DNA of 64,000 bases from positions 1-64,000 of the forward strand of contig CALIUM010000006.1 in assembly GCA_938048735.1 (NCBI GenBank), in the 5' to 3' direction. The position numbers were made by a program, and so were the translations under genes. A model generated the notes under the pieces. It was given only the letters and a program-made list of their open reading frames with translations. It was not told where the DNA came from and ran no database searches. This document shows, piece after piece, positions 51,183 through 60,152 of the stretch (position 1 is the first letter of the stretch; each line of letters starts with the position of its first letter). The stretch comes from an uncultured archaeon. GTDB lineage: Archaea; Thermoproteota; Bathyarchaeia; TCS64.

Positions 51183-51359
51183 GAGCTGCCGAAGCGATTC
51201 CCAAACTATGACAAACCCACAGACCTAGATTTAAATAAAAAAATATCCATATAAACATATTTTGAGCTAATCGCATTAATCTACCTTTAGTTCGTTAACT
51301 TTGTATTTGGGTGATGATTTTTATTATGGGGGCAGGTCAAAACAGAAAAGAGGGGAGAT
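51183..51359. other. AT-rich spacer, nothing recognised
   Basis: No coding sequence, RNA or repeat is apparent between the membrane protein gene and the tRNA fragment. Confidence 0.5.
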
Positions 51360-51412
51360 TTGCGGGGGATATCTCCGAGGTCTAGTGGGTTCAAGTCACT
51401 CCCGCGGCACCA
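51360..51412 (+). pseudogene. 3' fragment of a long-variable-arm tRNA (attachment-site-like)
   Basis: The stretch ends GTGGGTTCAAGTCACTCCCG then CGGCACCA, with a T-loop-like TTCAAGT, an acceptor-like CCGCGGC, a discriminator A and CCA. Upstream GGGGGATATCTCC resembles a long variable arm, as in tRNA-Leu or tRNA-Ser. No 5' half precedes it and the T stem has mismatches. It is likely a copied tRNA end left by a past integration event. Confidence 0.6.
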
Positions 51413-51469
51413 TTTACTTCTCCCGCGTGCTCTCTGCCAATCTCCTTGGTCTTAACCAAGTTTCGAGAA

Positions 51470-51718
51470 ATAGATTAAGGTGTTGGAGAGAGACATCCAA
51501 GCGAGGGGCTGAAGGATATGACAATCCACTTCTCCAGCAGCTTGAAGAACCTCCTTTGATCTTTTTTGGCTAAAAGCTCAGGACTATACGTTTTGAGATT
51601 TTCCAGAGTTCAACCTATGGAACTTGGCCGGCTCCTTAAACTCAAACCTATTCCCATACCCAAGCTTAACAACCGTAGTAGTCTGCACAGGCTTTATAAC
51701 ACCCCTCACGCATATCAT
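51470..51718 (-). pseudogene. Decayed coding fragment, unidentified
   Basis: From ATG 51718 the reverse strand reads 44 residues starting MICVRGVIKPVQTTTVVKLG and passing FEFKEPAKFHRLN to a stop at 51584; an overlapping frame continues ENLKTYSPELLAKKDQRRFF and KLLEKWIVISF. The two look like one frameshifted protein, composition unlike random sequence. I do not recognise the family. No gene is visible from here to 51873. Confidence 0.35.
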
Positions 51719-51873
51719 ATTATAGACAATGTTTTAACTTACTTGTAGCCTGATAGCACGCTTTTGAACTTAAGTGGCATGGATGTCTTTCTTTTAAATA
51801 CCTTTTCCAAGGAGCCTAGGGCCTCCCAGTCATGAACTCATAATTACCCGATGAATATTTAATTTGCAAATAA

Positions 51874-52668
51874 TTATGTTGGAGTTGTTGTAAGTTTTAA
51901 TACGAAAGATATGATGGCGATTAGTCCCATTAAAATACAAAAACTTGAAAAGTTTACTCTTTGTGAGACCCGCATCAGTAACCCTATCGTTATGAGGGCC
52001 GAGATGAACGAAGCTATGATAGCTATTCGCATATGTGGATCTAGCGGTATGCTCCCACCTAGTAGAATAACTCCAGATGAGGCGAATAGGCTTGCTGGGA
52101 TGCTCAATATAAATGAGATTCGAAGGGCTTCCTTCCCCTCGAATCCGTAGAGTAGAAGGGCGAAGGTCGTTATCCCTGATCTGGAAAGGCCTGGCAAGGC
52201 TGATAGGCCTTGGAGGAGGCCCACGAGAAAACCGGTTCCCAAACTGGGAGCTTTCATTGAAGTACCTCTTTTAGGTCCATCTCTTCTCTGAGCTAGGCCT
52301 GTTATGATAAGGGCTCCCCCGAGCAGACCTAGGAGGACTTCACCTTGGCCTCCCACCCCTCTGAAGAGGAGGTAGATAGGGAGACCTGATATAACCGTGG
52401 CTGAGCTTGCCGCTACTAGAAAAAGCAGCAACATTTCATCCTCATCTGAGCTTCTTTTTAGGATCCTTACTAAATCCCTCCTGAAGTATATCGTCGCGGC
52501 TAGACAGGTGCCGAGATGTAAGAGGATGGAGATGTCTAAAGCCTCCGAGAGCTTGAAGCCTAGGAGGAGTACGAGGAAAAGTACGAGGCTTCCCTGGCTC
52601 GATATCGGAAGCCATTCGATGACCCCTTGTAGGAGGCCTAAGAGGAAGAATTCGAGATACTCGGCCAT
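51874..52668 (-). CDS. uppP: Undecaprenyl-diphosphatase-like membrane phosphatase, UppP/BacA
   Basis: This 264-residue protein has about eight hydrophobic helices and the family signatures LLGLLQGVIEWLPISSQGSL (Glu and Ser-rich motif) and ALPGLSRSGITTFALLLYG. UppP recycles polyprenyl diphosphate carriers; archaea lack peptidoglycan, so the role here is likely the dolichol-type carrier for protein N-glycosylation or similar. It diverges from hflX. Confidence 0.9.
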   Translation of the reverse strand: MAEYLEFFLLGLLQGVIEWLPISSQGSLVLFLVLLLGFKLSEALDISILLHLGTCLAATIYFRRDLVRILKRSSDEDEMLLLFLVAASSATVISGLPIYLLFRGVGGQGEVLLGLLGGALIITGLAQRRDGPKRGTSMKAPSLGTGFLVGLLQGLSALPGLSRSGITTFALLLYGFEGKEALRISFILSIPASLFASSGVILLGGSIPLDPHMRIAIIASFISALITIGLLMRVSQRVNFSSFCILMGLIAIISFVLKLTTTPT

Positions 52669-52758
52669 CAGCTTTATGAGGATATCTTAAAATAAAACCT
52701 TTAAATCACTAAACGCCTAATTTTTGATGGAATAGGTTTATAGGCTCCTTAAATACAA

Positions 52759-54012
52759 ATGAAAAATAATAAAGTGTATGGGAGGGGGGAGCTGAAGGTA
52801 AGGGTTAACAGGTTTTTAGAGAGGGAGGGAGTGGTAGGCCGTGCAGTTCTCTGTATGCTCAAGACGAACATTCATGATCACGGGGTCTACCGCATCAGGT
52901 TGAAAGAACTCCGCAGCCTTGTAGAGAGCCTAGGAATAGAGGTTGTCGGGGAGTTCATTCAGACCGAGAGAAGCCCCTCAGCGAGATACTATATAGGGAG
53001 CGGTAAGGTGAAGGAACTCCGAAAGTTTGTTGAGGACAACGGGGTTGACATGGTTATATTCTATAACCTTCTCAGCAGCAGTCAGAAGCTCAACTTGATC
53101 AGGGCTTTGGGGAGGGAGGTTCTCGATAGGTATGAGATCACCCTAGAGATCTTCGAGAGGAGGGCGTCCGACAACCTCAGCAAGCTCCAGATAGAGGCGG
53201 CCCGCCTGAACAAGATCGTGCCCTACCTGAAGCTGCAGGCCTCCATGAAATACAGAAACGAACGACCCTTCTTCCTTAGCATGGGCGAGTACGCCTATCA
53301 CAGTCAACTCAGGGAGATAACGAGACGCCAGGCCAGGATCAGGGAGAGGATCGAGGCTCTGAGGAAGGAGAAGATAGAGCAGATAGCTTACAGGAAGGGA
53401 CTAGGATTTCCCATAGTCTGCATATCGGGCTATTATAACGCTGGGAAGACTAGCCTATTCAACGCCCTAACTGGCGAGAAAAAGGAGGTTAGCCCCCTAC
53501 CCTTCACAACCCTAACCAGCAAGTATCAACGCCGGTATCTCGAGCCAGGTCTGGCCGTGCTCTTCATCGATACCATAGGATTTGTCCTGGACTTAGACCC
53601 AAGGCTCATTAAAAGCTTCGAGCTGAACCTGGAGGATATGAGGAACGCGGACTTGGTCCTACTCCTGTTAGAGATTACCGACCCCATCCTAGTTCTCAAG
53701 ATGAAGATAAGGGAGGGGATAAAACTCCTCACGGAGATAGGGGTCCAGAGGGAGAGGATAATCATCGTACTGAACAAGATAGATCTGGCGGGCAGCTCTC
53801 CAGAGAGTATATGTGAAGCCCTCGACATAGAGCGTTATGGCCTTCCATGGACCATGATCTCAGCGGAGAAGAGGATCAACCTCGAAGGCCTCCTACAACT
53901 TATAACAGAAAGGCTAATTCAACTAGGTGAAAAGACCGGGGGATTCATGGAAAGTGCTTTCAGAAGCCCTCAAGAGGATCATGCAACAATATCACCCCAA
54001 GAGAAGCTCTAG
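52759..54012 (+). CDS. hflX: GTPase HflX
   Basis: This 417-residue protein has an N-terminal HflX domain (AGERSPSARYYIGSGKVKEL-like segment RSPSARYYIGSGKVKELRKF, then RYEITLEIFERRASDNLSKLQ), a helical hairpin with HSQLREITRRQARIRERIEAL, and a GTPase domain: G1 GYYNAGKTSLFN, G3 DTIGFVLDL, G4 NKIDLAG. It binds the large ribosomal subunit and may rescue stalled ribosomes. Its 3' end overlaps the start of nth. Confidence 0.93.
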   Translation: MKNNKVYGRGELKVRVNRFLEREGVVGRAVLCMLKTNIHDHGVYRIRLKELRSLVESLGIEVVGEFIQTERSPSARYYIGSGKVKELRKFVEDNGVDMVIFYNLLSSSQKLNLIRALGREVLDRYEITLEIFERRASDNLSKLQIEAARLNKIVPYLKLQASMKYRNERPFFLSMGEYAYHSQLREITRRQARIRERIEALRKEKIEQIAYRKGLGFPIVCISGYYNAGKTSLFNALTGEKKEVSPLPFTTLTSKYQRRYLEPGLAVLFIDTIGFVLDLDPRLIKSFELNLEDMRNADLVLLLLEITDPILVLKMKIREGIKLLTEIGVQRERIIIVLNKIDLAGSSPESICEALDIERYGLPWTMISAEKRINLEGLLQLITERLIQLGEKTGGFMESAFRSPQEDHATISPQEKL

Positions 54013-54658
54013 GACAGGGGATCCTTTTAAAGGTCTCATCAGGGTAATATTGAGCCAGAACACGAGCTATTCTAATGAGGCTAGGGCATACGAGCAGCTT
54101 GAGAGAACCATTGGGATAGAGCCGGGAAGACTGGCGGAGGCCGGTATCGAGGAGATAGCCTCGGCCATCCGCCCAGCTGGGATGCATAATATTCGAGCAA
54201 AGGTGATCAAGAGGCTTTCGGAGATCGTCGTCTCCAAGTATAATGGAGACATATCGAGGATCCTTATAAAAGAGCTTCAAGAGGCCAGAGAAGAACTCAT
54301 CAGATTGCCCGGCGTCGGTAGAAAATCAGCCGATGTGATCCTCCTATTCGAGGCTAATAAACCTATAATGCCTGTGGACCGCCACATATTCAGGATAACT
54401 GAGCGCCTAGGACTCGTATCTGGAAATCAAAGTTACGAGCGAGTCCGCTCGATTCTCGAATCCATCATACCAAGAGAGGAACTTGAGATGGGCCACCTTT
54501 CACTCATTGAGTTTGGGAGAAGGATCTGCAGGGCTAGAACCCCCCTCTGCGGCAGCTGCTTCATCGCTGAGTCGTGCCCATCAGCTAAGCTGGGAAAGGT
54601 AAAGGGAAACAGGAGAGCACGGGCAGACCGGGCTCGAGATACCGGCGTTGATGATTGA
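53927..54658 (+). CDS. nth: Endonuclease III-like DNA glycosylase, [4Fe-4S]
   Basis: This 243-residue protein starts at GTG inside the hflX tail, with ATG 53948 as a shorter option. The helix-hairpin-helix LPGVGRKSADVILLF, the catalytic Asp in MPVDRHIFRI and the cluster cysteines CRARTPLCGSC...C are all present. The usual Lys between hairpin and Asp is the Ser/Lys in GRKSAD and not the typical Lys120 position, so it may be a monofunctional member. It repairs oxidised bases. Confidence 0.85.
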   Translation: MKRPGDSWKVLSEALKRIMQQYHPKRSSRTGDPFKGLIRVILSQNTSYSNEARAYEQLERTIGIEPGRLAEAGIEEIASAIRPAGMHNIRAKVIKRLSEIVVSKYNGDISRILIKELQEAREELIRLPGVGRKSADVILLFEANKPIMPVDRHIFRITERLGLVSGNQSYERVRSILESIIPREELEMGHLSLIEFGRRICRARTPLCGSCFIAESCPSAKLGKVKGNRRARADRARDTGVDD

Positions 54659-54750
54659 ATACAGACGAGAGGATGAGTCAACTCTGGAAAATAATTCTGT
54701 AAAATGGTCTCATAAGACCCCTCTACATCTTTTCAATTGATTTTCGAATC

Positions 54751-54760
54751 ATTTAAATTT
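54751..54760 (+). promoter_or_regulatory. Putative promoter (TATA box) of the ribosomal protein operon
   Basis: ATTTAAATTT at 54751-54760 lies about 46 bp before the rpl3 start at 54806, in an AT-rich run that ends the nth-rpl3 spacer. It is the expected archaeal TATA box for this long operon; BRE purines precede it (CGAATC). A short leader of about 20 nt is implied. Confidence 0.55.
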
Positions 54761-54805
54761 CAGGTCTCTGGTAGTTATGGGTCGATCTGGAAGGAGAGGG
54801 GCCGG

Positions 54806-55816
54806 ATGCCCAGGGTAAGATGGCCTAGGCGTGGCTCGAGAGCATACTACCCCAGGAAGAGGGCTAAGAGGATAGTCGGGAGAATAGATCACTGGCCTGA
54901 GGTCGAGGGATCCCCCCGTCTCCTCGGGTTCGCGGGTTACAAGGTTGGTATGACCCACATCTTCATGATCGAGGATCGTGAGAAAACGCCCGATTATGGT
55001 AAGGAGGTTATGATCCCAGTCACAATCATCGAGAGCCCTCCAATGCTTGTCTGCGCCTTAAGGGCATATACAAAAGGCCCAGACGGACTCAAGCCTCTAA
55101 CCGAGGCCTGGATTGATAACCCCCCGGAGAACCTTAAGAGGAGGATTAAGCCCTTAACGGGGGTAGGTGGAGCCAAACAACTCGATGAGATTAGAGAAGA
55201 AATAGATAGGATAGCAGAGTTTAGGCTGGTGCTAGCAACCCAGCCCTGGCTGACGGGAATTGGGAAGAAGAAGCCGGAGGTTATGGAGGTGAAAATAGGA
55301 GGTGGAACGGTCGAGAAGCAACTTGAGTATGCTAAGAGCCTCTTGGGAAAAAGCATCAGGGCCTCGGATGTACTTAAGCCTGGCGAATCCGTAGATGTTA
55401 TAGGTGTGACTAAGGGGAAGGGCTTCCAAGGACCAGTTAAGAGGTTTGGGGTTAGAATCCTTCAGGATAAGGCTAGGAAGACCAAGAGAGGGGTCGCCAC
55501 GCTGGGCCCATGGCATCCAGCGAGGGTTATGCCAGGAGTCCCAAGAGCTGGGCAGATGGGATACCACAACAGGACAGAGTATAATAAGAGGATCCTCATG
55601 ATAGGAGAGGGGGGGGATAAGATCAACCCCCCAGGCGGCTTCATCAGGTATGGTCTCATTAAAAACGATTATATAGTGGTGAAGGGGAGCGTGATGGGCC
55701 CCCCCAAAAGGCTGATAAGGCTCAGGAAGGCGGTGAGAAAGCCAAGGCTTCCAGAAGAGGCACCCACGATAACCTACATCAATACCACTTTCCACTTAGG
55801 GGGAAGCTCTGGTTGA
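54806..55816 (+). CDS. rpl3: Ribosomal protein uL3
   Basis: About 336 residues from ATG 54806 (MPRVRWPRRGSRAYYPRKRA), preceded by GGAAGGAGAGGGG; the longer frame from 54737 is not used. Core motifs include GFAGYKVGMTHIFM and GPWHPARVMPGVPRAGQMGYHNRTEYNKRI. It starts the archaeal S10/spc-like cluster and its TGA overlaps the ATG of uL4. Confidence 0.97.
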   Translation: MPRVRWPRRGSRAYYPRKRAKRIVGRIDHWPEVEGSPRLLGFAGYKVGMTHIFMIEDREKTPDYGKEVMIPVTIIESPPMLVCALRAYTKGPDGLKPLTEAWIDNPPENLKRRIKPLTGVGGAKQLDEIREEIDRIAEFRLVLATQPWLTGIGKKKPEVMEVKIGGGTVEKQLEYAKSLLGKSIRASDVLKPGESVDVIGVTKGKGFQGPVKRFGVRILQDKARKTKRGVATLGPWHPARVMPGVPRAGQMGYHNRTEYNKRILMIGEGGDKINPPGGFIRYGLIKNDYIVVKGSVMGPPKRLIRLRKAVRKPRLPEEAPTITYINTTFHLGGSSG

Positions 55817-56583
55817 TGGTCCCAGTTCTAAACATGAACGGCGAACAGGTTGAGGAGATGGAACTCCCAAGGATTTTCCAGACACCTATAAGGCCTGACG
55901 TTATATGGAGGGCGGTCATCTCCCTTCAATCTCACCGCTTTCAACCTCAGGGTAGAGATCCCCTCGCTGGGAAGAGGACCACGGCGGAGTCTTGGGGTGT
56001 TAACAGAGGCCTCTCAAGGGTTCCAAGGCTTAGGGATTCCCGCAGAGCAGCCTTCGGCGTTGGGACTGTCGGCGGCCATCAGGCCTTCCCCCCAACATCC
56101 ATCAAGAGAATTAGGAAGGAGATAAACAAAAAGGAGAGGAGGCTTGCGATAAGATCGGCGATAGCCGCCTCCGCAGTGAGAGACCTCGTAGCGAAGAGGG
56201 GCCATGACATACATGCAGTAGCTAGTCTCCCAATAGTGGTTGAGGATGAGGTGGAGTCTCTGAATAAGACTCGCGAAGCTAGGGAGTTCCTGACCAGGCT
56301 GGGGGTATGGCCGGATGTGGAGAGGTCGGATAGGAAGAAGATGAGGGCTGGGAGGGGAAAGATGAGGGGAAGAAAGAAGAAGCCCGGTAGGGGCCCCTTA
56401 ATCGTCATATCAGAGGATCGGGGGATCTCCAAGGCCTTCTCTAATATTCCAGGAGTGGAGGTGGTGAAGGTCTCCGATCTCAACGTCGAGCTCCTAGCAC
56501 CAGGGGCAAGACCTGGAAGGCTTGTGATGTGGACAAAGAGCGCATTCGCGACCCTAGATGAGATGTGGGGGGAAAAGAATTGA
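55816..56583 (+). CDS. rpl4: Ribosomal protein uL4
   Basis: About 255 residues from ATG 55816, which overlaps the uL3 stop. The motifs IRPDVIWRAVISLQSHRFQPQG, VPRLRDSRRAAFGVGTVGGHQAFPP and a basic loop (KMRAGRGKMRGRKKKPGRGP) match archaeal L4e. Its end overlaps the start of uL23. Confidence 0.97.
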   Translation: MVPVLNMNGEQVEEMELPRIFQTPIRPDVIWRAVISLQSHRFQPQGRDPLAGKRTTAESWGVNRGLSRVPRLRDSRRAAFGVGTVGGHQAFPPTSIKRIRKEINKKERRLAIRSAIAASAVRDLVAKRGHDIHAVASLPIVVEDEVESLNKTREAREFLTRLGVWPDVERSDRKKMRAGRGKMRGRKKKPGRGPLIVISEDRGISKAFSNIPGVEVVKVSDLNVELLAPGARPGRLVMWTKSAFATLDEMWGEKN

Positions 56584-56840
56584 GACCTCAGGAGATAATT
56601 CTATATCCCCTGACAACGGAACGCTCCGTCAAGATGATACAGGAGGAGAACAAGCTCCTCTTCATAGTTCAGAGGAAGGCTGACAAAAAGGAGATAGCTA
56701 GGGCAGTGAAAGAACTATACGAGGTAGAGGTGGAGGAGATTAGAACCTCTATAGATAGAAGGGGGAGGAAGAGGGCTCTAGTCAAGCTGAGGGAGGGCTA
56801 CAGCGCCTCAGATATAGCCGTAAGGCTCGGCATCCTGTAG
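56580..56840 (+). CDS. rpl23: Ribosomal protein uL23
   Basis: About 86 residues from TTG 56580, overlapping the uL4 stop; a GTG at 56565 is a less likely start. LYPLTTERSVKMIQEENKLL, VKELYEVEVEEIRTSI and GRKRALVKL match the family. It lines the exit tunnel. Confidence 0.95.
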   Translation: MRPQEIILYPLTTERSVKMIQEENKLLFIVQRKADKKEIARAVKELYEVEVEEIRTSIDRRGRKRALVKLREGYSASDIAVRLGIL

Positions 56841-56853
56841 GGGGTGAAGATGG

Positions 56854-57594
56854 ATGGGTAAGAAGCTGAGGGTTCAGAGGAGGGGGAGAGGCACCCCGAC
56901 ATTCAGGGCAGCTAAGACGAGGAAGGTGGCCCCGGCCAGATACCCTCCCCAGATGGAAGAGGGCGCGGTCGGGATCGTAAAAGACCTAATCCATGAGAGG
57001 GGAAGGGGAGCCCCGTTGGCCTATGTCGAACTTGGCGAGGGCCTCAGATACTATCATGTCGCCCCTGAGGGGGTGCAGGTAGGCCAGAGCATAACCATCG
57101 GCTCCGAGGCCCCGATTCAGGTGGGAAACATTCTCCCCCTTGAGGTTATCCCAGAGGGAACTATGGTATGCAACGTAGAACTTAAACCAGGCGATGGAGG
57201 AAGGGTGGCGAGGAGCTCAGGCTCGTATGCTACGGTCGTAGCCCATATAGGCTCCGACACAATACTCCGACTGCCCTCGAAGAAGACGATCAGAGTCCCG
57301 AAGGGATGCAGGGCCACTATAGGCGTAGTCGCAGGAGGGGGCAGAAAGGATAAGCCCTTCTTAAAGGCCGGAGAGGTGCACCACCTGAGCAAGGCTAAGG
57401 GTAGGGTCTTCCCGAGATCGAAGGGGATCTCGATGACGGCAGCCTCCCACCCCCACGGAGGGGGGCGCCACAGGCATATAGGTAAGCCCAGCACGGTCGC
57501 ACGTAGCACGCCACCAGGCAGGAAGGTCGGCCTCATCGCGGCGAGGAGAACCGGTAGAAAGAAGAGGATGAGGAGAGAGAAGGAACGCGCATAG
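56854..57594 (+). CDS. rpl2: Ribosomal protein uL2
   Basis: This 246-residue protein starts [17 protein letters not shown] and has [16 protein letters not shown]-type segment ([20 protein letters not shown]), [13 protein letters not shown] and the conserved peptidyl-transferase-region [20 protein letters not shown]. It is a near-universal marker; length and order fit archaea. Confidence 0.97.
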   Translation: MGKKLRVQRRGRGTPTFRAAKTRKVAPARYPPQMEEGAVGIVKDLIHERGRGAPLAYVELGEGLRYYHVAPEGVQVGQSITIGSEAPIQVGNILPLEVIPEGTMVCNVELKPGDGGRVARSSGSYATVVAHIGSDTILRLPSKKTIRVPKGCRATIGVVAGGGRKDKPFLKAGEVHHLSKAKGRVFPRSKGISMTAASHPHGGGRHRHIGKPSTVARSTPPGRKVGLIAARRTGRKKRMRREKERA

Positions 57595-57616
57595 CTTAAA
57601 TAGCCCAATAGAACGC

Positions 57617-58021
57617 ATGATCGTGATAAAAATGCCGAGGGAGTTCCTATATAGGGGCTACACCCTAGAAGAGTTGAAGGCCATGTCAATGGACGAGTTC
57701 ATAAAGCTCCTTCCATCAAGGATGCGTAGAAGCCTAAGGAGAGGGCTAACTCATGAACAGAGAACTCTGCTAGAGAAGCTAAGGGCCTCAAAGAAGGGGG
57801 ACAAGCCCCTAAAAACCCATGCCAGGGATCTCATAATCCTACCTGAGATGGTTGGCAAAACCATACTGGTTCATAATGGAAAGGAATTCGTCGAAGTAAA
57901 GATAACAGAGAAGATGGTGGGACACTACCTAGGGGAGTTCGCTATCACCAACAAGCCGGTAAGGCATGGGAGACCAGGAATAGGTGCGTCAAGAAGCTCC
58001 ATGTACATACCCCTAAAGTAA
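57617..58021 (+). CDS. rps19: Ribosomal protein uS19
   Basis: This 134-residue protein starts at ATG 57617 or, more likely, ATG 57632 ([15 protein letters not shown]). Motifs are [39 protein letters not shown] and [20 protein letters not shown]. It is followed by a 180-bp gap before uL22. Confidence 0.96.
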   Translation: MIVIKMPREFLYRGYTLEELKAMSMDEFIKLLPSRMRRSLRRGLTHEQRTLLEKLRASKKGDKPLKTHARDLIILPEMVGKTILVHNGKEFVEVKITEKMVGHYLGEFAITNKPVRHGRPGIGASRSSMYIPLK

Positions 58022-58198
58022 CTGGATCCGGAGAGGGCTCCTATTAGATTCAACAAAACCTTTGAGATCATCCCGTAGATTTTTAATTTCATTCTAAAAA
58101 CATCATGATCCAGGACTTTCGAGTGTTTTTACACACCCTAATTAGGGCCTCGGAGATAAGGTTTTTATAATCATTTCGGGCCTTCTTAGGCGAATGGT
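58022..58198 (+). promoter_or_regulatory. Internal promoter region before rpl22 with a 12-bp palindrome
   Basis: Between uS19 and uL22 there is a TATA-like TTTTTATAATC (58162-58172) about 27-33 bp before the rpl22 start. A perfect palindrome CCCTAATTAGGG lies at 58136-58147, just upstream. Together they look like an internal promoter with a possible operator. No terminator-like T run is clear for uS19. Confidence 0.55.
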
Positions 58199-58204
58199 GT
58201 GAAT

Positions 58205-58666
58205 ATGCCCTCGTGGAGGTACTCCATCAAGGGGTTAGACCCGGACAGAACAGCTATAGCCAGTGGTAGGGATCTCAGAATATCCCCAAAGGCTGCTAGG
58301 GAGATCTGCAGGTATCTCAGGGGTAGAAACCTCCAGAGGGCTAAGGAGATCCTCGAAGAGGTAATGAACCTGAAAAGGCCGATCCCGTACTACAGGCACG
58401 GGAAGAAGATCCCCCACAGGAGGAACACGGAAGGATTCGCCTCTGGCAGGTATCCGGTAAAGGCCGCTAAAGAGATCCTAAAGGTGTTAGAAGCGGTTGA
58501 GGCCAACGCGGAATTCAAGGGCCTCTATACGGAGAGGCTGAAGATAATTCACATGGCTGCTCACAGGGGTCGAATCATAAAGGATTACATCCCAAGGGCC
58601 TTTGGGAGGTCATCGCCGAGCTTCCAGCACCTGACCCATGTGGAGGTGGCCGTCGAGGAGATTTGA
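58205..58666 (+). CDS. rpl22: Ribosomal protein uL22
   Basis: About 153 residues from ATG 58205 (GTG 58199 would add two). Motifs are RDLRISPKAAREICRYLRG, LKRPIPYYRHGKKIPHRR and the C-terminal LKIIHMAAHRGRIIKDYIPRAFGRSSP. Only a single nucleotide separates its stop from the ATG of uS3. Confidence 0.96.
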   Translation: MPSWRYSIKGLDPDRTAIASGRDLRISPKAAREICRYLRGRNLQRAKEILEEVMNLKRPIPYYRHGKKIPHRRNTEGFASGRYPVKAAKEILKVLEAVEANAEFKGLYTERLKIIHMAAHRGRIIKDYIPRAFGRSSPSFQHLTHVEVAVEEI

Positions 58667-58667
58667 T

Positions 58668-59333
58668 ATGTCGGCCGTGAAACGTGTCATTAACGACTCC
58701 CTGGAGAGGTTGAAGGTCGAGGAGCTATTGTCAGACGAGTTCGAGGAGGCAGGTTTTGGAGGGGTCACCATCGCGAGAACCCCTCTTGGAACCCAGATCA
58801 ACTTGTATACAATGAGGCCGGGGAGGGTCATAGGCAAGAGGGGGCATGCCATCAAGACAGCCTCTGAAAGGCTTGAGAAGGAGCTTGGGATCTCGAATCC
58901 CCAGATAACGGTCGTGGAGGTTGAGGTACCGGAGCTCAACCCACGCATAATGGCCTCTAGGATCGCTAACGCCCTCGAGAGGGGGGTCCACTTCAGAAGG
59001 GTGATATTCTGGGCCCTCCAGAGGATCATGAGCGCGGGGGCTATAGGATGCGAGATAATCCTAAGGGGAAAGCTGAGGAGCGACAGGAGCCGCTTCGAGA
59101 AGGTGACTGAGGGATACATCCCGAAATCCGGTGAGCCTTCCCAAAAAAATACTAGGGTCTGGACAACCCATGTTAAGATGAAGAGCGGAATATATGGCAT
59201 CACGGTCAAGATCGTGCCTCCAGAAGTTCATTTTCCAGATAAGCTGAAGCTTGAAGAACAAAGTCTACCTGAAGGAGAAGAGCATGAAAAAGGAAAATTA
59301 GAGGAGATTGATATAAGTGAAGATGAAGGGTGA
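58668..59333 (+). CDS. rps3: Ribosomal protein uS3
   Basis: About 221 residues from ATG 58668 (MSAVKRVINDSLERLKV); the earlier GTG 58638 is inside uL22. The KH domain shows TMRPGRVIGKRGHAIKTASE. An acidic tail (PEGEEHEKGKLEEIDISED) ends the protein and coincides with a shift to AT-rich sequence. Confidence 0.96.
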   Translation: MSAVKRVINDSLERLKVEELLSDEFEEAGFGGVTIARTPLGTQINLYTMRPGRVIGKRGHAIKTASERLEKELGISNPQITVVEVEVPELNPRIMASRIANALERGVHFRRVIFWALQRIMSAGAIGCEIILRGKLRSDRSRFEKVTEGYIPKSGEPSQKNTRVWTTHVKMKSGIYGITVKIVPPEVHFPDKLKLEEQSLPEGEEHEKGKLEEIDISEDEG

Positions 59334-59544
59334 ATTTAGATTGCCGATATTGAGGAAAAAAGAGATTAAGAATATGAAGCCTGAGGATCTGAATGAAAGG
59401 CTGATTGAGCTCGAAACAGAACTTATGAGATTGAGAGGCAAGATCCATGCTGGAGGGGCTTTAGAAAATCCAGGGAGGATCAGAGCTCTTAAGCGGACTT
59501 TAGCTAGAATTAAGACATCGTTAAGGGAGGGATCTAAATCTTGA
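59323..59544 (+). CDS. rpl29: Ribosomal protein uL29
   Basis: About 73 residues from ATG 59323, overlapping the end of uS3. The helical hairpin IKNMKPEDLNERLIELETEL and IRALKRTLARIKTSLREG match uL29. It lies in the first AT-rich island of the operon. In many euryarchaea a SUI1-like gene follows, but it is absent here. Confidence 0.93.
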   Translation: MKGEFRLPILRKKEIKNMKPEDLNERLIELETELMRLRGKIHAGGALENPGRIRALKRTLARIKTSLREGSKS

Positions 59545-59828
59545 CTGGTTTAAATGAGAGAAACATTCTGACACATGAGTTAATAGGTCTTGAAGTGGAG
59601 GTTTCTAATGATACCAATCCATATAATATTAACATTCGTGGAACAGTTATAGATGAAACTAGGAATACTTTTTTGATAAATGTTAATGGAAAAACTAAAA
59701 GGATAATTAAAAAAGATGCAATTTTAAGGTTTAAAATTTCTGAAGATAAAATTGTAGAGGTTGATGGTAGAATTTTAGTTTCTAGACCTGAGGATAGAAT
59801 AAAGAAAAGGATAAAAAGGGGATGGTAA
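59541..59828 (+). CDS. rnp1: RNase P protein component 1 (Pop4/Rpp29 homologue)
   Basis: This 95-residue protein starts at TTG overlapping the uL29 stop. LTHELIGLEVEVSNDTNPYNINIRGTVIDETRNTFLI is the Sm-like Rpp29 core. It is part of archaeal RNase P. The gene is about 30% G+C, far below the rest of the operon. Confidence 0.93.
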   Translation: MTGLNERNILTHELIGLEVEVSNDTNPYNINIRGTVIDETRNTFLINVNGKTKRIIKKDAILRFKISEDKIVEVDGRILVSRPEDRIKKRIKRGW

Positions 59829-60152
59829 ATGGGTCTGAACATAAAACCTCCTCAAAAAGTATGTAATGATCGTAACTGTCCTTTTCACGGAAGTTTAAAA
59901 ATTAGAGGAAGAATGTTTGAAGGAAGGGTTGTAAGAGACAAAATGGAAAGATCAGTTATAGTTAACATAGATTATTTGAAGTATTATCCAAAGTATGAGA
60001 GATATGCGAGGATGAGGAGTAGAATACCTGCTCATAACCCTCCGTGCATAGGAGCTAAGACAGGAGACAGGGTTAAGATAATGGAGTGTAGACCTATAAG
60101 TAAGACAAAGGCCTTCGTGGTAGTGGAGAAGGTGGAGGAAACAAATGTCTAA
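59829..60152 (+). CDS. rps17: Ribosomal protein uS17
   Basis: This 107-residue protein contains [53 protein letters not shown] and [22 protein letters not shown]. The first two thirds are AT-rich; composition switches to GC-rich near 60030 within the gene. It overlaps uL14 by 8 nt. Confidence 0.96.
   Translation: MGLNIKPPQKVCNDRNCPFHGSLKIRGRMFEGRVVRDKMERSVIVNIDYLKYYPKYERYARMRSRIPAHNPPCIGAKTGDRVKIMECRPISKTKAFVVVEKVEETNV

Noticed and set aside
51420-51560. Possible insertion sequence remnant downstream of the tRNA fragment
   Set aside because: No terminal repeats or transposase motif are visible; only an unidentified coding fragment is seen.
59530-59545. Expected SUI1/aIF1 gene between uL29 and Rnp1
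   Set aside because: The genes overlap by 4 nt, so there is no room; the gene is absent from this location.
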